Positions 10,921 through 24,969 are shown, counted from the first letter of the stretch. The stretch is DNA of 64,000 bases from Antedon mediterranea (GCF_964355755.1 NC_092671.1:19616001-19680000); one strand, 5' to 3'. Notes: a model not told the origin generated them from the sequence alone. Translations and numbers: made by a program.

Positions 10921-12113
10921 ATATAGTATTTGTTAGATACAGTATGTACTGGGCCCTCTGGGAAAATAGTATTTGTACTGAAGAGGTAATCCAGTAAAGA
11001 AAAAATAAATTTTAGATAACATTACAATGGAAATTTGGCCCAAGTACAGAGTATGTACAGACGTAGCAATACTAAAATGTATGAAAAATTATGATTCAGC
11101 CTAAATTGCATATGGTATACGTGATACCAATGTTTGAAGTGTGATAAAAAACGAGTTAATTTTTCTGTAATTTTATATTACGGAAATTTATTATAGCAAG
11201 TACAGAACCCTCTATACTATAATGGAGGCTAGCTGGCTTTAATTACTGTACATAACTGTAGTTCAATCAAAATAAATATAAGAGTTTTTTAAATATTTTT
11301 TTGAGCAATTATAATAGTAGCTGATAAAATAAGATATGTAATGCTGTTGTTCATATGATTAAAAGTGCATTTCCTATATATAAAACTGGTAATATACAGT
11401 AGATGTCACTGTGTTTTAATACACAGGTGTCAGAGTCAACATTTAAAAGACACAAAACCTGCTTGAGTTTTACAATAATGCTATTCAATTCTAACTATTG
11501 TTGTATTGTCTGGCTGCCTTTACAGTGATTATAAAAGTAAAGTACTCCTCATAGTACTACAGTATGTTTCTGAGTAAATAATCAAGAATAGCAAGAATAC
11601 ATGACATGAAAAGCAATTGTTGGTGCACAGGTAAATAGACCGAGCGAGGAGGAAGCTGTGTATGCATATCATATATTTAGGTGGTAGAAACTAAGAAAAT
11701 GGTACCGATAAATCATTAGAATAGTTTGTATTTTATTGGCAGGTGTGGTTTTGTGTTGGGATGTTTATAAGGCAAGAAAATCTGGTATAATCCTAACTTA
11801 GACTGAAACTCTCTGACGTGCCTACAAACCTTGGAGTGGTTTCCATATACTGTAAATAGTATTGGTCTCACAGTAATAACATTGAAGTCTCCCAAAGACG
11901 TTCTAGCAAGAAATTATCTCGACAAAATGTACTATAGTAAGGGGCTTACTTTTAATATAAATAAATTAGCATTGATTAAACCCAGACATCAGGCGAACTT
12001 TGAGGTTTTCGCTTATATAATATATAAATTTCGGCGCTTTAATTCCAACATCCATTCAAACAACAAACAAATGGTATTGATAAACTACTATAAATAGGCC
12101 TAATGTTACTTAC

Positions 12114-12204
12114 GGCTATGTACTTGAGGAACAAAACTCAGCATCCCCAGCAAAATAAACTGAGTATGTACTATCCAACGATGGAACAAAATTCCACGAG
12201 CCAT
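12114..12204 (-). CDS. Candidate first coding exon with signal peptide
   Basis: Minus strand: ATG at 12204 opens a 30-codon frame that runs into a strong donor (C|GTAAGTAAC). The peptide starts MARGILFHRWIVH and continues with a hydrophobic core FILLGMLSFVP and a small-residue end, the layout of a secretory signal peptide. It ends with one leftover base, the phase that would suit the acceptor at 6174, though intervening exons are likely. The upstream region at 12.3-12.6 kb is less AT-rich and could hold the promoter. The protein is unidentified. Confidence 0.4.
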
Positions 12205-12639
12205 CGTAATAATATCACTTAGGTCCACATAAAAGTCATATATAATATAAAACTGTTCCAAAAATCCTATGAAAATCTCAGTTATTGACTTGACACAATG
12301 TAAGCATGTACACAGACAGTACTCCGATTGGTAACGACCTCCAACAGAACTGTCTGCACTGCACTCGTCGTGTATTCACGGATGAAGTTTCATATGACCC
12401 CGTGTCATGTATACCTTATTTGGCTTCATTCTTATTATGTAGTCAATTCATTTGACCAATCAGAACAATTAGAACTATTCTGATGTGGATCTAAATGAAT
12501 GATTTTTCTACAGCGCAGTCAGTATTTTATTATGTGGCGCCGAGTATTCTCGATACGTCAATACCTTTACAAATGGCAGCCGTATATTTAACTATACTTT
12601 AATAGCCAAGAGGTTAAAACAAATCACCAAATTAAAGCA

Positions 12640-15400
12640 TAATGCAAATAAAAGTGAAAACTAGGAACCAAAATTAAGCTTTTGCGTTCAAGTTTTCTCC
12701 GAGTTAAATTACTACTGTATATTTATGTTACGTACTATAGTAATATACCAAGTATTTGATCGTGTGAAAACAAAAAAAGTACAATAATATTAGTACGACC
12801 ACATAAATTATTATCAATATATATACTTTATCGGGGTTTCTATTAGATTATATAAAATATTAGATAATTATCGGAATAACAGTACGATACTTTACTTAAT
12901 TATGACTTAAAGCATTATGTTTTGCAATATTGCAAATAAGATTGATAGTTTTATGTAAGACTGTGTATGGGGATAGTTATAATGCTTGCAAGATTATGTC
13001 TTTCGTCAACGATAAATTTATAAATGATACAAGCGATTTATAAATGGCATATATAGAACACGTTCGATCCCTAACTGTCCCTTATGTGACATTGCATGGA
13101 ATCCGTCATGTTTGTTGGTACAGTTTATTGATAATAATTCAGATAACTGCTATTATTTTGATTGCACTTAACTGTACACAGGCCTACTAAATACCGTAAC
13201 GTTTAACCATTACACAGATTCACTTTTTTTTATTTGGAAATTTCAAATGATCTTGAACACGCTTCTATTTTTATTAGCCCCTATATTACAGGGATACCGA
13301 TTAATATTCTATTTGCGTTGGATTGCGTGATCATAAAAATAATAATAGTAAAATTGGAAAAATTTAAAGCAGCTAAAATACCATAGCTTACATTATACCA
13401 ACTAGACTTCTAAACGGATACGTCGACTAACTGATGTTTATCATTAATTTTCTTGGACGCGGAACAGAAATATATTTAGCAGAATGTTTAATAGTTATAT
13501 ACGACCACAAATAGGCAATTTGTAATTGTAATTTTCTGCCCTAGCCATCAGAGACGTCGGTGGTGTATTTACAGGATATATTTGGCGCCAGACCACACGG
13601 CCATTATGCGCATCGATTAGGACTACATAGGTAATACTACAATTGATAATTTCTACAGTTTATTCGAGCATTCAATGCGTGTATCAGCGTCCGTCTCGAC
13701 TTAAATCAATTAGGATCGGAAATGAAAAACAAAATGAACAAAATAATAAGACAAGTGATTCATGTTATGTGCCACGACTCTAGTCGTATTGTTAAATTTA
13801 ACCACCTGCAGGATAGAATACGTGCGCGTAATTTGTACAGAGACTGTGCGCATGGTTCTCGACGAACGCATGTTCATCTTAGTAAATTTAAGACGTCCGA
13901 GCAAGGTAAGTTTCGTGGGGGATCGAAAGAAATCCCTCTACTTGAAGTGCCCTTTACAAGGATACCATAGAATAATAGATTATTTGGCTCGTAAACCTTG
14001 ACATCAGGACAATTTTATCCAGGTTTAAGCCTCTATATTTTCTTCACTGTTACTTACTCTTAGCACTTCCTCCTTTTAGGGGGAAAAACGTAGTACTGGC
14101 TTGGAAAACTCGGCATTTCTCTCTTATCCCCTAACCTTGGCACGAACATCTTTGGCGAGTCTTTAACCCAGTTCGTTTTATCATAGGCCTATATACTGTA
14201 GATCCTATGAACCCTTTTCCGTTTCAAGAACCTCTGGATGAGTTATCACAGGCGAGAATCGTATCAAGTTTAAACGTTCTTCTCGTCAACTATATAGACT
14301 ACAAATGCATATTTTTTGGCTAATTTTCAGTTAACTTAATAATATACAGTAACTATTTTGACATTAAAATTAAAAAGCTTAAGACAATTAAACCTCCACA
14401 GAGGTGTAAAACGCGATTCTTTATAGTTATCTGTAGTTTAATGCCTATAAAGTATTATTTTCATGACATAAATTCTCTGTTCTGCCTGTTGCTGATAAAC
14501 TATTACTATCAATTATTAGTTATACAGGTACTATTTAATTGTTGTAATTTGTTCTGATCGACTACGACAGTAATCGTGTCGGTGGGTTAATTAATTTTGG
14601 TATCTGTTTATTGTATTGATTTTGTATCTGTTTGTTTATATATTTATTTTTAAGAACGCACCATGTATGAACGTGTACCACCGTTGTAAAGGTGTAGCTT
14701 CAATAAATATTATTAATAAATAAATATTATTATTATTATTATGAAACACAAGACTATTAACGTCTGAGGGCGTAAAGCAGAGTATACCGTTTAATTAAGT
14801 TCTATAACGATTTACAACGTATGAAAGTGATACACAATAAAATAAGTTCTTTTTGTCTTGTTAACTCAGAAGAGGAAGTCTCGGGGTAACTTTATTATTA
14901 TTATTCCAATCCGGCCATCGGTGAATATGAATCTGTCAAAACATATATCGCTAATTACAATCATCATATTGGTACAGTAGGCCTATACTTAACAATACAT
15001 TTTTTTCCTTCAATTTTCCCGTTTTATATTTTGATCATAACGCAAGCTACCGTCGTCAACAATTTTCAAAATTATTCAAAGGCATGTACATGACGTGCTG
15101 CATATTTGAAAGTGTATGGCGATTTACATGGATGAAAATAACAGAATGTTCTCAACTTCAGTCAAAATTATGTCTCACGGAACCAACAGGTATATATACC
15201 TGTATTGTTTGTAGTATTGTTGTTCAAAGGTTTGTATGTCGAAGAAATACTAAAGTGTTTTTCATTATCGCTGCCTTTGTACAAATATATTTCTAGAATA
15301 AAGGAAATAAATCACCATATAAACATTACTTTGATCTTCTATTATTAATATTTGCTCAAAATTAAAAAACAAACATAGGCCTTTCATGGGCCTTACTGCA
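12640..15400. other. Mixed-composition region, no confirmed gene
   Basis: Between 13500 and 14300 the DNA is richer in CpG than its surroundings, and frames are open on both strands at 13710-14000. On the plus strand a good donor (GCAAG|GTAAGTTTC) follows at about 13903, so a 5' exon is possible. No protein is recognisable. The rest is AT-rich without clear features. Confidence 0.35.
14640..14745 (+). repeat. Probable retroelement 3' end with (ATT)n tail
   Basis: The sequence gaacgcaccatgtatgaacg, then gtgtagcttcaataaat, then an ATT-rich tail, resembles the 3' end of a LINE-type copy. No coding part is attached. The assignment is inference from tail structure. Confidence 0.35.
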
Positions 15401-18400
15401 ATGTGTCATGTTCTTCATACAATAATATACTAAGCCACTAACTATAATTTACTACAAATCTCCAAGCACCTTTGGTTAATAAACGTCTTCCTATTTCTAC
15501 TGTATTGCGAAAGTATTTTAACAGTATTTACTATCATAAATTTCTGAGTAAGATGAGATCTATTATCAATTTCTATTTGCCCACTTACAGAATGTGTAGT
15601 AATGTCAACAGAAAACAAAACAATGGTAGTACAAATTATCCAAGTGTTGAATACAATGAATAGTTATTGCTAATAATTAGGTTGTGTTTGATCAATTTAA
15701 ATAATGTAAGGATAGGTTTATTTAAAATACCAGTAAACTGTATTTTGCATATTACTAACTGTACTTTCTTATGGCAATGCAAAACAATTAAATAATTCAA
15801 CACTTACAGTATATAAATATACAGCTAATACAACTATTTAAAAAATACCAATATACCAATTATAGCATTATAAGTGAAAGATAATTAATACTGATAAGTG
15901 ATTAAAATACTACTTTAAGATAAACTTGAATATACAATACAAAAACAAGGAATGTTTTACTTGACAATTGTTCAAAAACTGTACGGACAAAAGTGCTGAT
16001 TTACCTATAGTAGGCAACAATATAGACAATTAAGTTATAATAAACACAAGTTTTAGAGTTGGTTTCAAATGCAATGTAACAAAAAATACTATAAGAAACT
16101 ACAGTAAAATAAACACACATTACAGACAAAACAAATTTCATACTTCAATGAGTGTAAACTTAAATAAAATAGTTAATTCTACATTTACTTATGTATATTA
16201 TACATAATAATTTTAAACACACGATATTACAAACATTACATTATTCATAATACAACAAATGAACAAAATCAAGGATATATTTTCATGTTTTCTACTCTAA
16301 ATAAAATATGGAGCATCATTTGGTAGCACCAATAAGATAATGAATAGTACTAAGTTTGAATATTCCATAATCTGTAATAATGCAAATTTTCAATTAGAAT
16401 TTCTAGTGATTTACAAAAAAGTACAAGTACAATGCACAAACACCTGAGGTATACAATACAAATCGGGTAATTTTACAATGATATACATAGTTAATATTGC
16501 AGAAACTAGGTGAATATGGTTATTAATTTCTAAAGTTCAAAATTTTTATAATCCATAACAGATAGTTTGCTGAAAAATAAGTTGTTCAAGTACTGTATAA
16601 GCATAATTTTACCATAGAGATATCTCTATGATTTTACATAAAGATATAGATTTTGCCTTTATTATATTATCTTGTGTAAGACTTACTGTAGATTTACTTT
16701 TCTAAGTTGGGTGTTATCTTATACACAAGGTTAACATTTTTATGATAATTAAGATCAGATTTTACAGCAGCAAAACTTACACATTTTTTGTTTGCAAACT
16801 GTGAGTTTGCTACCGTTTGTGTATGGTGTTTGACACTACTGTTTTGTACATCTGTAGCATCATGAACTACAAATAACTTATTTTATTCGCGGACAGCAAG
16901 CTTAGTTAGTCAATACTGGCAAACTTTTAGGTCATCTATACAAACGAGCGCTAGTGTAGCCTAGGCTTACAACTAATCATTGTATTTTTGTTAAATAATT
17001 TTGGAAGGGAAGAGTATAAGTATTTTATAAACAGAAACATTTTAGTACACTGCATACTTTTACTGCATGTGATTAGTAAGCACAATTTGGGAGAGGTTAG
17101 AGTGATAAGTAACTGGAGAAGGTACTAGTTAAATTAAGTACACACATCCGATAGTGATAATTCACAATTAGTTCTTACATCTATAATTGAACATTCATTA
17201 AATATAAATAGCTGTTATATTAGTAATAATAATTTATTGTACATAAAAGAGTGACGTCACTAGTGCAGTATGTGGAATGATATGTGCAATGAACAGGTAA
17301 TAAAGAGTATGGAAGCGCAGCATCCCATGCATGGCTACATGGCATAAGGCCCTCCATAAATCAGACAATTTTATATCGTATTAAATTCCTGTAAATTATC
17401 AAATAAGTACAGCGGTGCTTATAAAAGTTTGTGAGGCATTTATATGACAGCGACTCGAATGGATTTCAGGTGGTTTATAATTTACTGTTTTGCCAATTTT
17501 AATCATTCTTTGATTAACTTAATTCCAATGTAAACATGTTTTTATAACCACAGTGGCATTGAGTGTTGGGTGTTATATCTGATTGTGCCACTTATTTCAT
17601 CCAGCAATGTAATCATTTACAGTATAGATAATAATCATAATCTATATAGAACTGTTGGTACAATTTTTCTGTGTGTTCATTCTAACATCCTTAGCTAAAT
17701 TTAAGCTAAAACAATATAATAATGTTTAAACAAGTTATTATCTCAATACAGGTGCACATTATGAATATATACTTTTTATTGTATATGACGGTAGCTTTAT
17801 TACATTCACACAAATAAACAATTTTAAATGTTACTGTACTATCAATGTCTATCTATTTTCTAGAGCTTAGTTTGTAATTTTTAAAAAAGTTTTGTTTTTA
17901 ATTTTATAAAAACGCACATTGGCAATATTTCAGTCATGATTCATATAATAACAATTATTAAAAAAAATTAAATATTGGATGTGAAACATGATTTAATATA
18001 TAAATATGATTAATACATCTGAGATAATAAATACTGTAATATGATTTGTTTTATATATCGAAAAATAGTTATTTTAAATTAGAACATGAATTGAACCATT
18101 GACCTATAAATTACTTAGCTAGGTCCATGATTCAATTTACTAAACATTTGTGTATAGTACATGCGTGATAGACCATAGATGATCACTGAACCTCACCATT
18201 GAATGTGCTACCATCTACCCACTACAGTAATTACCATCACCATTGTATTTTGTACACAGCTTTTTATTACTTGTATCAACAATTGTAATAACTTTACCAC
18301 TGAGTGATATCAATTTTATTTATTACATATATGGTGATATTATTTGAATTTCGTTAATGAATGTTGTCTAGCACAATTTGATATCAGACATTAACATTGA

Positions 18401-18951
18401 TATAACCATTCATAAAATGGTTTATATCAGATATGTTATTATTCAAAATCTAAATTAGTTAATTTATTTCCTTCAAAATTATCCCAAGTTTTAGATCTAG
18501 TATTTGATTGTTTAACAACTCAGGGGTGATAGATTTTGATATTTTTATCTTCAGTTTTTTTGGTTTAGTAATGGGCATCACTATTAGATAATCTTTTATA
18601 ATCACAAAATAGTTATTCTGAATAGTCATGAATATTGCTAAAAAGTACTATTAATAATTATTTCAGTGAGATTCCACTAAGCTAAAATAGTAACATGAAA
18701 TTCAATTGAAAATAGTGATATTTCTGTTTTAAAGATATTTATTGCAGATACTGGTTATTACCTTTGGCATCTATTTTTGTATTTGTGTTACATAGGCATA
18801 CTAGCACCATTAGCAAAAGCTTACTACACCAAACCAAAGCAATAAACACATTCCTATAAACTCCTATAAGCTACCTGTATAACTACATCAAAATATTTGC
18901 AATTATAATAAAAGTAGTTTATTTGGATTGACTAGATACTTTGGTCCAAAA
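15400..18951. other. Very AT-rich stretch, possibly a long 3' UTR on the minus strand
   Basis: There are no exons or repeats of note. It lies immediately downstream (minus strand) of the candidate stop at 18952 and is unusually free of transposon copies, which would fit a long 3' UTR. That is inference. A perfect 18-bp palindrome, catagagatatctctatg, lies at 16613-16630. Confidence 0.3.
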
Positions 18952-19054
18952 CTATACTAACAATATAGATTGTGAATATTTAGAAAAAAAATCCACGTTG
19001 TTTAAACCTGTCCATGTTTCCTTGTCAGTTGATGTGGAGGTAACAGCAGCCAAA
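18952..19054 (-). CDS. Candidate terminal exon, unidentified gene
   Basis: Minus strand: a strong acceptor (ctttatttctttcag) is followed by one leftover base and 33 codons to TAG. The peptide includes LAAVTSTSTDKETWTGL and NNVDFFSKYSQSILLV. Its codons are less AT-biased than the surroundings. The start phase matches the exon at 19158-19228. I do not recognise the family. Confidence 0.45.
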
Positions 19055-19157
19055 CTGAAAGAAATAAAGAAATAATAATTGGTTAAAATATAATAAAATG
19101 TATCACTAATTTTCTAGTTAATTTCATGCCTACTAAATTCATTTTCTTTCATCTTAC

Positions 19158-19228
19158 CGGTTATTTGGATTAAAAACAAAAAAATTAATCTCAAGATTAT
19201 TTTTTCCACTTGTGACAGAAATGAAGGT
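19158..19228 (-). CDS. Candidate penultimate exon, unidentified gene
   Basis: Minus strand: acceptor gtgtatttag and donor CCG|GTAAGA enclose 71 nt. The frame reads TFISVTSGKNNLEI and NFFVFNPNN and leaves two bases, which join the single leading base of the exon at 18952-19054 to make an Arg codon. Phase agreement and the good donor support a real intron of 103 bp. Exons further upstream were not found. Confidence 0.4.
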
Positions 19229-19259
19229 CTAAATACACTTATTTATTACCAGCACCATG

Positions 19260-22200
19260 GGAATAGAATATACTGATGGATATCTTTGAAAATTGTTAGT
19301 AATCTTGAAAACTTGACAAAAGCTAAATACAAGTGTAGCCACACAGCTTGATTGGCTCATTGCAAAATCTGCCTACCATTAGAGCAGACTTGAGATGAGA
19401 CTAGTAAACTAAATCCTTTAATTAATCAATCGGAAATATTGCAAGCCTGGAATTGCTGCATTCTACTAGAGACGATTCTTTCAGTTGACTAAACTCATTG
19501 CATCTCCTTGGCAGCTTTAAACAATACTAGTATGTTGTGAACACGCTATGATTCATTGTTCAAAATAACAAGTGAGTCAACCTACTCCACAATGTTCACA
19601 TTAGAATAGATACAATCTTAAATTTAGATTGCACAATAGAAAGCCAACAATGATGGTTCTAATAAAATAATAATTATAAGATGATAAAATCACTCAAATT
19701 TGTTTTCCGTTGAGCCAGTTTCTACAGTGCGCAAACAAGTGGATAAACAGTGTTTTGAAAAAACACTGCAAATTCTTGTCAGTAGAAACAGAATCAATGA
19801 ATTTCATAAAACATAACAAATGACATTCCCAATTAAAAACACCCAATTGAGTACATGTTAAAACGCTATTTAACCACTATGCAATTTTTAGCAGAAATGC
19901 AAAATAATATTATTTTTATTTTCCAATGCCATGGAGGTTAAAGTAGGTGATTTTGTAAAATATAATTTATTTAGCTTTACATTCATGATCTTTGGAGGAA
20001 CATTGCTGTTTTAAATACAACAATTTCAGTGGTTTTAACATTTTTACTGTACTTTAACAATTTACAGAAGTATTAAGACATTTTCTTTTTGATGACATTT
20101 TTTTCCTCAAGCTTTCGCTGGTTCATCAATGCAGATTATTTTTTCACTAAATTACAGAAGTAAAAGAATATAATATCTATAATACCCATTAAAAAAATTT
20201 AACTACAATGTGAACCTAATTTTCCGATACTACAGTACTGGTATGCATCGCCTTCATTCTAGGTATTGAGAGTTGTAACCTCAAATTCAATTTATTTTAT
20301 ATTTTTGGAAAACAACACTTTTAACAGAGCAGAACTTTCACAAAAACAGACTTTAAAACATGTTGATACGTTATATAAAAAACAATGAATTCTGTGAAAC
20401 TTAATCTAGTAACAGGGTTGTAGCATTTTCTTTAGCAATATCTAAAGAACTACAATATTAGAAAATAATCAAAAATTCATTAGCTGCTAATTAAAGTAAA
20501 AGAGTGTCCTAGATGACCTGGCTAAATTACAAAAGCCAATTAAGCTGTAGACATGAACTAATAAACTGTACTATTTTATACTAATAATGCAACTTCTGTG
20601 TAAACAGAAAAGGTGCCATGTAGAAAAATGACAATTAGGCTATTGTAATTAACAATGTTACACTTCACTAAGCAATAATGGGAAATTCGTAAAAAACAAA
20701 ACCAGTAATTAATTCATAATGTATATTGCTATTGACTTATTTTGTATTTCAACAACACGAAAAGTGACAAAATGTTAGTGCTTTAAAAATGATTATTTTT
20801 ATTTGAATTGTTGAACTTATCCTTTTAAACACAGTTTTCATCTTCATTCACAAAATCATGCACAGATCAACACAAACTACTGTCAACAAAACAATTATCA
20901 CCATGAAATTGCTTCTAATTAATTGAATTCAGTAGATTTCTATTTTTTGAACATGTGGCATGCAATGTTCTCACAATAATTTTAAGATTATGAATAAAGA
21001 ACTTAATTTAATTTATGAGCAGACAGCAACCAAATTCACCAATCACAAGATCAAATTTCTAAAGACAAAAGCAAAATTAGGTCATAGACACATGAACTCA
21101 TTGGAGAACAAAACCCATTTTCTTTCTTGTTCAGCCAGTATACATTCAACCTGATCTATTATAACCATTCGTTGGATATGGCTCCAGACTTGTATCCTAG
21201 ACAAAGATGATGTGTTTTCAACAGTAATTCTATCTGTGGCATGGTCTCTCTTTAATACCGCACCAACTGTTTGCCATTATTGTCCATCCATTACAAACGT
21301 AGAGACAAACAGTAGCAAACACGCTGAGTCATAGGTATGTTTACACCTAACAGTACACTAGTGGTTTACCTACCCAACATCATATAAAACATATGTTTGT
21401 TAAGGTATATAACACATTAAAAGTCTGTATTAAAGTCAGTGGTTGATGTATTATTTGTTTGGTAATGTTAATTTTATATTAGTCAGAGCATATAATATCT
21501 ATACATCAGATTCAATAAAGAAAGATAAGGTTAACAAAGTATTTAATATGTGCAGCATCAGAAATAAATAAAAAATAAAATAGAAGAATATTATATAATA
21601 ACTACATCAATACAATAAAAATCCTAGTTTGACAATCTTTTACAACACGTCAATGTTGCCAGGGGATAACAGTTGTGTGATAAGAATTTGTGTGTGTCCA
21701 TGGAGGAAAAAATAAATTATTTTTTCCACCATGGTGTGTCCAATGTCACTAATTTGTTTTGAATGTTACACTGCAAATTATATAGGGAAAAAAAACCCCT
21801 AAAAATAGAGTTTCTGAGAAAGTTTACTGCTTTATATAAATGTTATATAGGATCACCATCAAAAACTAAAGGGGATATGTGCCAGAAGATGTCTCCAAAG
21901 ATTGTTTTAGAATGAACCACATTCAGTTATATTTGATTGATTTTTCAATCTTTAAACCTAAAGCATCTATTTTTTTGATTTTGGAAACTGTGAACTTTGG
22001 AATATTGATATTAACAAAAAAAAATGCATCTACACTGTAGTAGATGGATTGGTAGTCAGATTACGTCACTTGGATTGCACACATTTTACAACATCCCATG
22101 CTAATGAACACAAGTATTAACCCCAAAAAAGTTATCATCACTAAATTTAGATATACATATATCAATAATAAATAATCTTTTAGCCATCAACGTATTGAAT

Positions 22201-22900
22201 CCTGTTAATTGTATAATACTACATTAATATACAACAATTAAGCATTGAAAGGTTTTTTAAGCTCATATGTACAGGTGAGCCTTGATTGGATTATATATTC
22301 CACATTGTCATTGACGCTACCTTTCTCAATCACTGTATATCTAACAGAAATGTTGCTACCTAATTCAAAGTTATTAAATAGCAATATAGTAAATTGCAAG
22401 CACTAAAGGGTTTTAAAAATTAGTTAATGACCTAGCATAGTACAGAATAAATCATATAAAGGGCATTATTCTTTAGATAATCTGTTACATAGCAATTCCT
22501 ATACATCAACCAATCTTCAATAATCCTAGCATAATAATCGTCACCCTGGTACAGTATAATATGATGGTGCATAAAGTTCAATTGATAGAAGATTTAAAAG
22601 GATTTAAAATTTAGATGTATTTTACACTACAACTACATATAACTAAATATATAACTAAACCCTGAGATGATAGTAAAGAAAAGGCTATGTTTAGCGTGAG
22701 GTATATTGATAGAATTATGTGAATATAGATGAAATAAAAGTGGGACAAGCCAACAACACACTATATCACATATGCTATTAGAGTGCCACACATGTTATAA
22801 CCTGTTATTAGTACCAATGACTGTCATAGAAAACTAGTATTTAAAAATCAATAATAAATCATAAATTCAACCAAAGTATAATATAGAAATAAAAATAATT
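19260..22900. other. AT-rich stretch without recognised genes
   Basis: No recognisable coding sequence. Small hairpins are present, for example cagtgtttt/aaaacactg near 19750 and a near-perfect ccatgg(a/t)ggaaaaaata inverted pair at about 21699-21735. Confidence 0.4.
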
Positions 22901-22917
22901 GTAAAAAAGCGATGCAT

Positions 22918-23142
22918 TTATAGTTGTTTGATTTGCTCACGAGTAAATTTACGAGGAAATAAAAGGTAAAAGTAGCAATACATTAACGTATAATCATCAT
23001 AATAGAAGCTTGGATTATAGTAGCAATCCACGTCAAAGTAATAATGATTTAGTCTGTTCTTATAATATAGTACACCATAATCAGTTGATGTCACTATACA
23101 TAAGCAATATATTACTAGTACTACGGTAATGAAATTTAACAT
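22918..23142 (-). CDS. Possible small secreted Tyr-rich peptide, doubtful
   Basis: A 74-codon frame begins MLNFITVVLVIYCLCIVTS, which has the shape of a signal peptide, and continues with a tail very rich in Tyr, Asp and Asn. It starts where the 57-bp tandem array ends. Hydrophobic and Tyr-rich frames are common by chance in AT-rich DNA and there is no splice or homology support, so this is weak. Confidence 0.15.
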   Translation of the reverse strand: MLNFITVVLVIYCLCIVTSTDYGVLYYKNRLNHYYFDVDCYYNPSFYYDDYTLMYCYFYLLFPRKFTREQIKQL

Positions 23143-24100
23143 GTAGAAATGTTTGTATCTTTCTATGCTAGGGTATTGGGATCTGGCAGACCAGATCTGT
23201 AGAAATTTTTGGATCTTTCTATGCTAAGGTATTGGGATCTAGCAGACCAGATCTGTAGAAATGTTAGGATCATTGTATGCTAAGGTATTGGGATCTGGCA
23301 GACCAGATCTGTAGAAATGTTTGTATCTTTCTATGCTAGGGTATTGGGATCTAGCAGACCAGATCTGTAGAAATGTTAGGATCATTGTATGCTAAGGTAT
23401 TGGGATCTGGCAGACCAGATCTGTAGAAATGTTTGTATCTTTCTATGCTAGGGTATTGGGATCTAGCAGACCAGATCTGTAGAAATGTTTAGATCCTTTT
23501 ATGCTAGGGTATTGGGATCACCAGATCTGTAGAAATGTTTAGATCTTTCTATGCTAAGGTATTTGGATCTGGCAGACCAGATCTGTAGAAATGTTTGGAT
23601 CTTTCTATGCTAAGGTATTTGGATCTGGCAGACCAGATCTGTAGAAATGCTTGGATCTTTCTATGCTAGGTTATTTGGATCTGGCAGATCAGATCTGTAG
23701 AAATGTTTGGATCTTTCTATGCTAGGGTATTGGGATCTGGCAGACCAGATCTGTAGAAATGCTTGGATCTTTCTATGCTAGGTTATTTGGATCTGGCCAA
23801 CCAGATATGTAGAAATGTTTGGATCTTTTATGCTAGGGTATTGGGATCTGGCCAACCAGATATGTAGAAATGTTTGGATCTTTCTATGCTAGGGTATTGG
23901 GATCTGGCCAACCAGATATGTAGAAATGTTTGGATCTTTCTATGCTAGGGTATTGGGATCTAGCAGACCAGATCTGTAGAAATGTGTGGATCTTTCTATG
24001 CTAGGGTATTTGGATCTGGCCAACCAGATATGTAGAAATGTTTGGATCTTTCTATGCAGGGTATTTGGATCTGGCAGACCAGATCTGTAGACAATTTTCA
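23143..24100. repeat. Tandem array of about 57-bp units
   Basis: About 17 well-preserved head-to-tail units share tgtagaaatgtttggatc, tttctatgctagggtatt and gggatctggcagaccagatc. Each unit holds the inverted pair GATCTGG/CCAGATC around a 3-4 nt loop. Units vary in blocks (agcagacc, ccaaccag, ggcagatc), which suggests local conversion or unequal exchange. Three decayed units follow to about 24215. There are no spacers of CRISPR type: the whole unit repeats. Confidence 0.95.
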
Positions 24101-24215
24101 ATTTGTCCCATCCTAGAGTATTGCAGGTATAGCGATCTTCAACAGATCAGGTCTGTAGAGATTTTTTAATCTTTCTAAGCCAGGGTATTGGTGATCTTTA
24201 GCAAACCAGATTTGT

Positions 24216-24960
24216 AAATGTTTGAGATAGGAAGAAAAATTATGCTACTGTAAGGAAGGAAGAAATAGGTTATAAACAGGCTCATGCTATTGAACTATTG
24301 ATAATCTTCATAATCACGGTTTGTTTGCTACAGTAGTTTGCCATACAAAAGAAGAAGTGACATGGATACTTTAAATGTTCATTCTGCCATAGATTTTTTA
24401 TTCAGGAAATCATAACATTATAAACATCATTGCATGTTTAAATAGTAATTATAAAATGCTTCATTAGAAGATGCAAGGCCAATACAGTAACCTTTTAATG
24501 ATAGTGCCCTATTTTATTCTCATTTCAAGAAACTAATCATTGATTGAGTAATGACCAAATGAATTGACAATAAAACAATCATACAATTCATCTTATCTAC
24601 TGTATGGCCATTTAACTATGTGGCATACAATATTTGTTAACTTCTATGTAAAAAAAACCCAAAATAGAACGTGAAAAACATTTAATAGTACTTTGCATGT
24701 TTTCCAAATTATGTATTAATGGCAAATTGTTTTATACATTTCGTGCATCTCTTGTGTTGTACTTCCAATGGTTTATTATTGGTATTTCATAGAAATAACA
24801 TTTCCAATTTACTGAAAAATCCAACAAGTTTCTACAAACACACACATACCACCTGCATGTTAGTCATAATTTATCCTCACCTGCTTCAAACATTATAAAT
24901 TTATAACACTAGGCAAAAATAGAGTATGATAAATGCTGTCACACGATTTTACAAAGCTGA
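24216..24960. other. Non-coding flank of the tandem array
   Basis: AT-rich sequence with no recognised feature. Confidence 0.4.
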
Positions 24961-24969
24961 TTTTTCTTG

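Noticed and set aside
11510-11690. Minus-strand frame of about 53 codons after a ttttcttag acceptor.
   Set aside because: Its phase does not fit the signal-peptide exon upstream, and the composition (Phe/Leu/Cys-rich) looks like AT-rich noise.
20105-20145. Second hammerhead-like string on the minus strand (ttgatgaaccagcgaaagc).
   Set aside because: The CTGATGA motif is imperfect and stem pairing is poor. It is not linked to the repeat family at 10755.
23143-24100. Possible CRISPR array (regular repeats with a dyad).
   Set aside because: The full 57-bp unit repeats with no unique spacers, in an animal genome. It is an ordinary tandem repeat.
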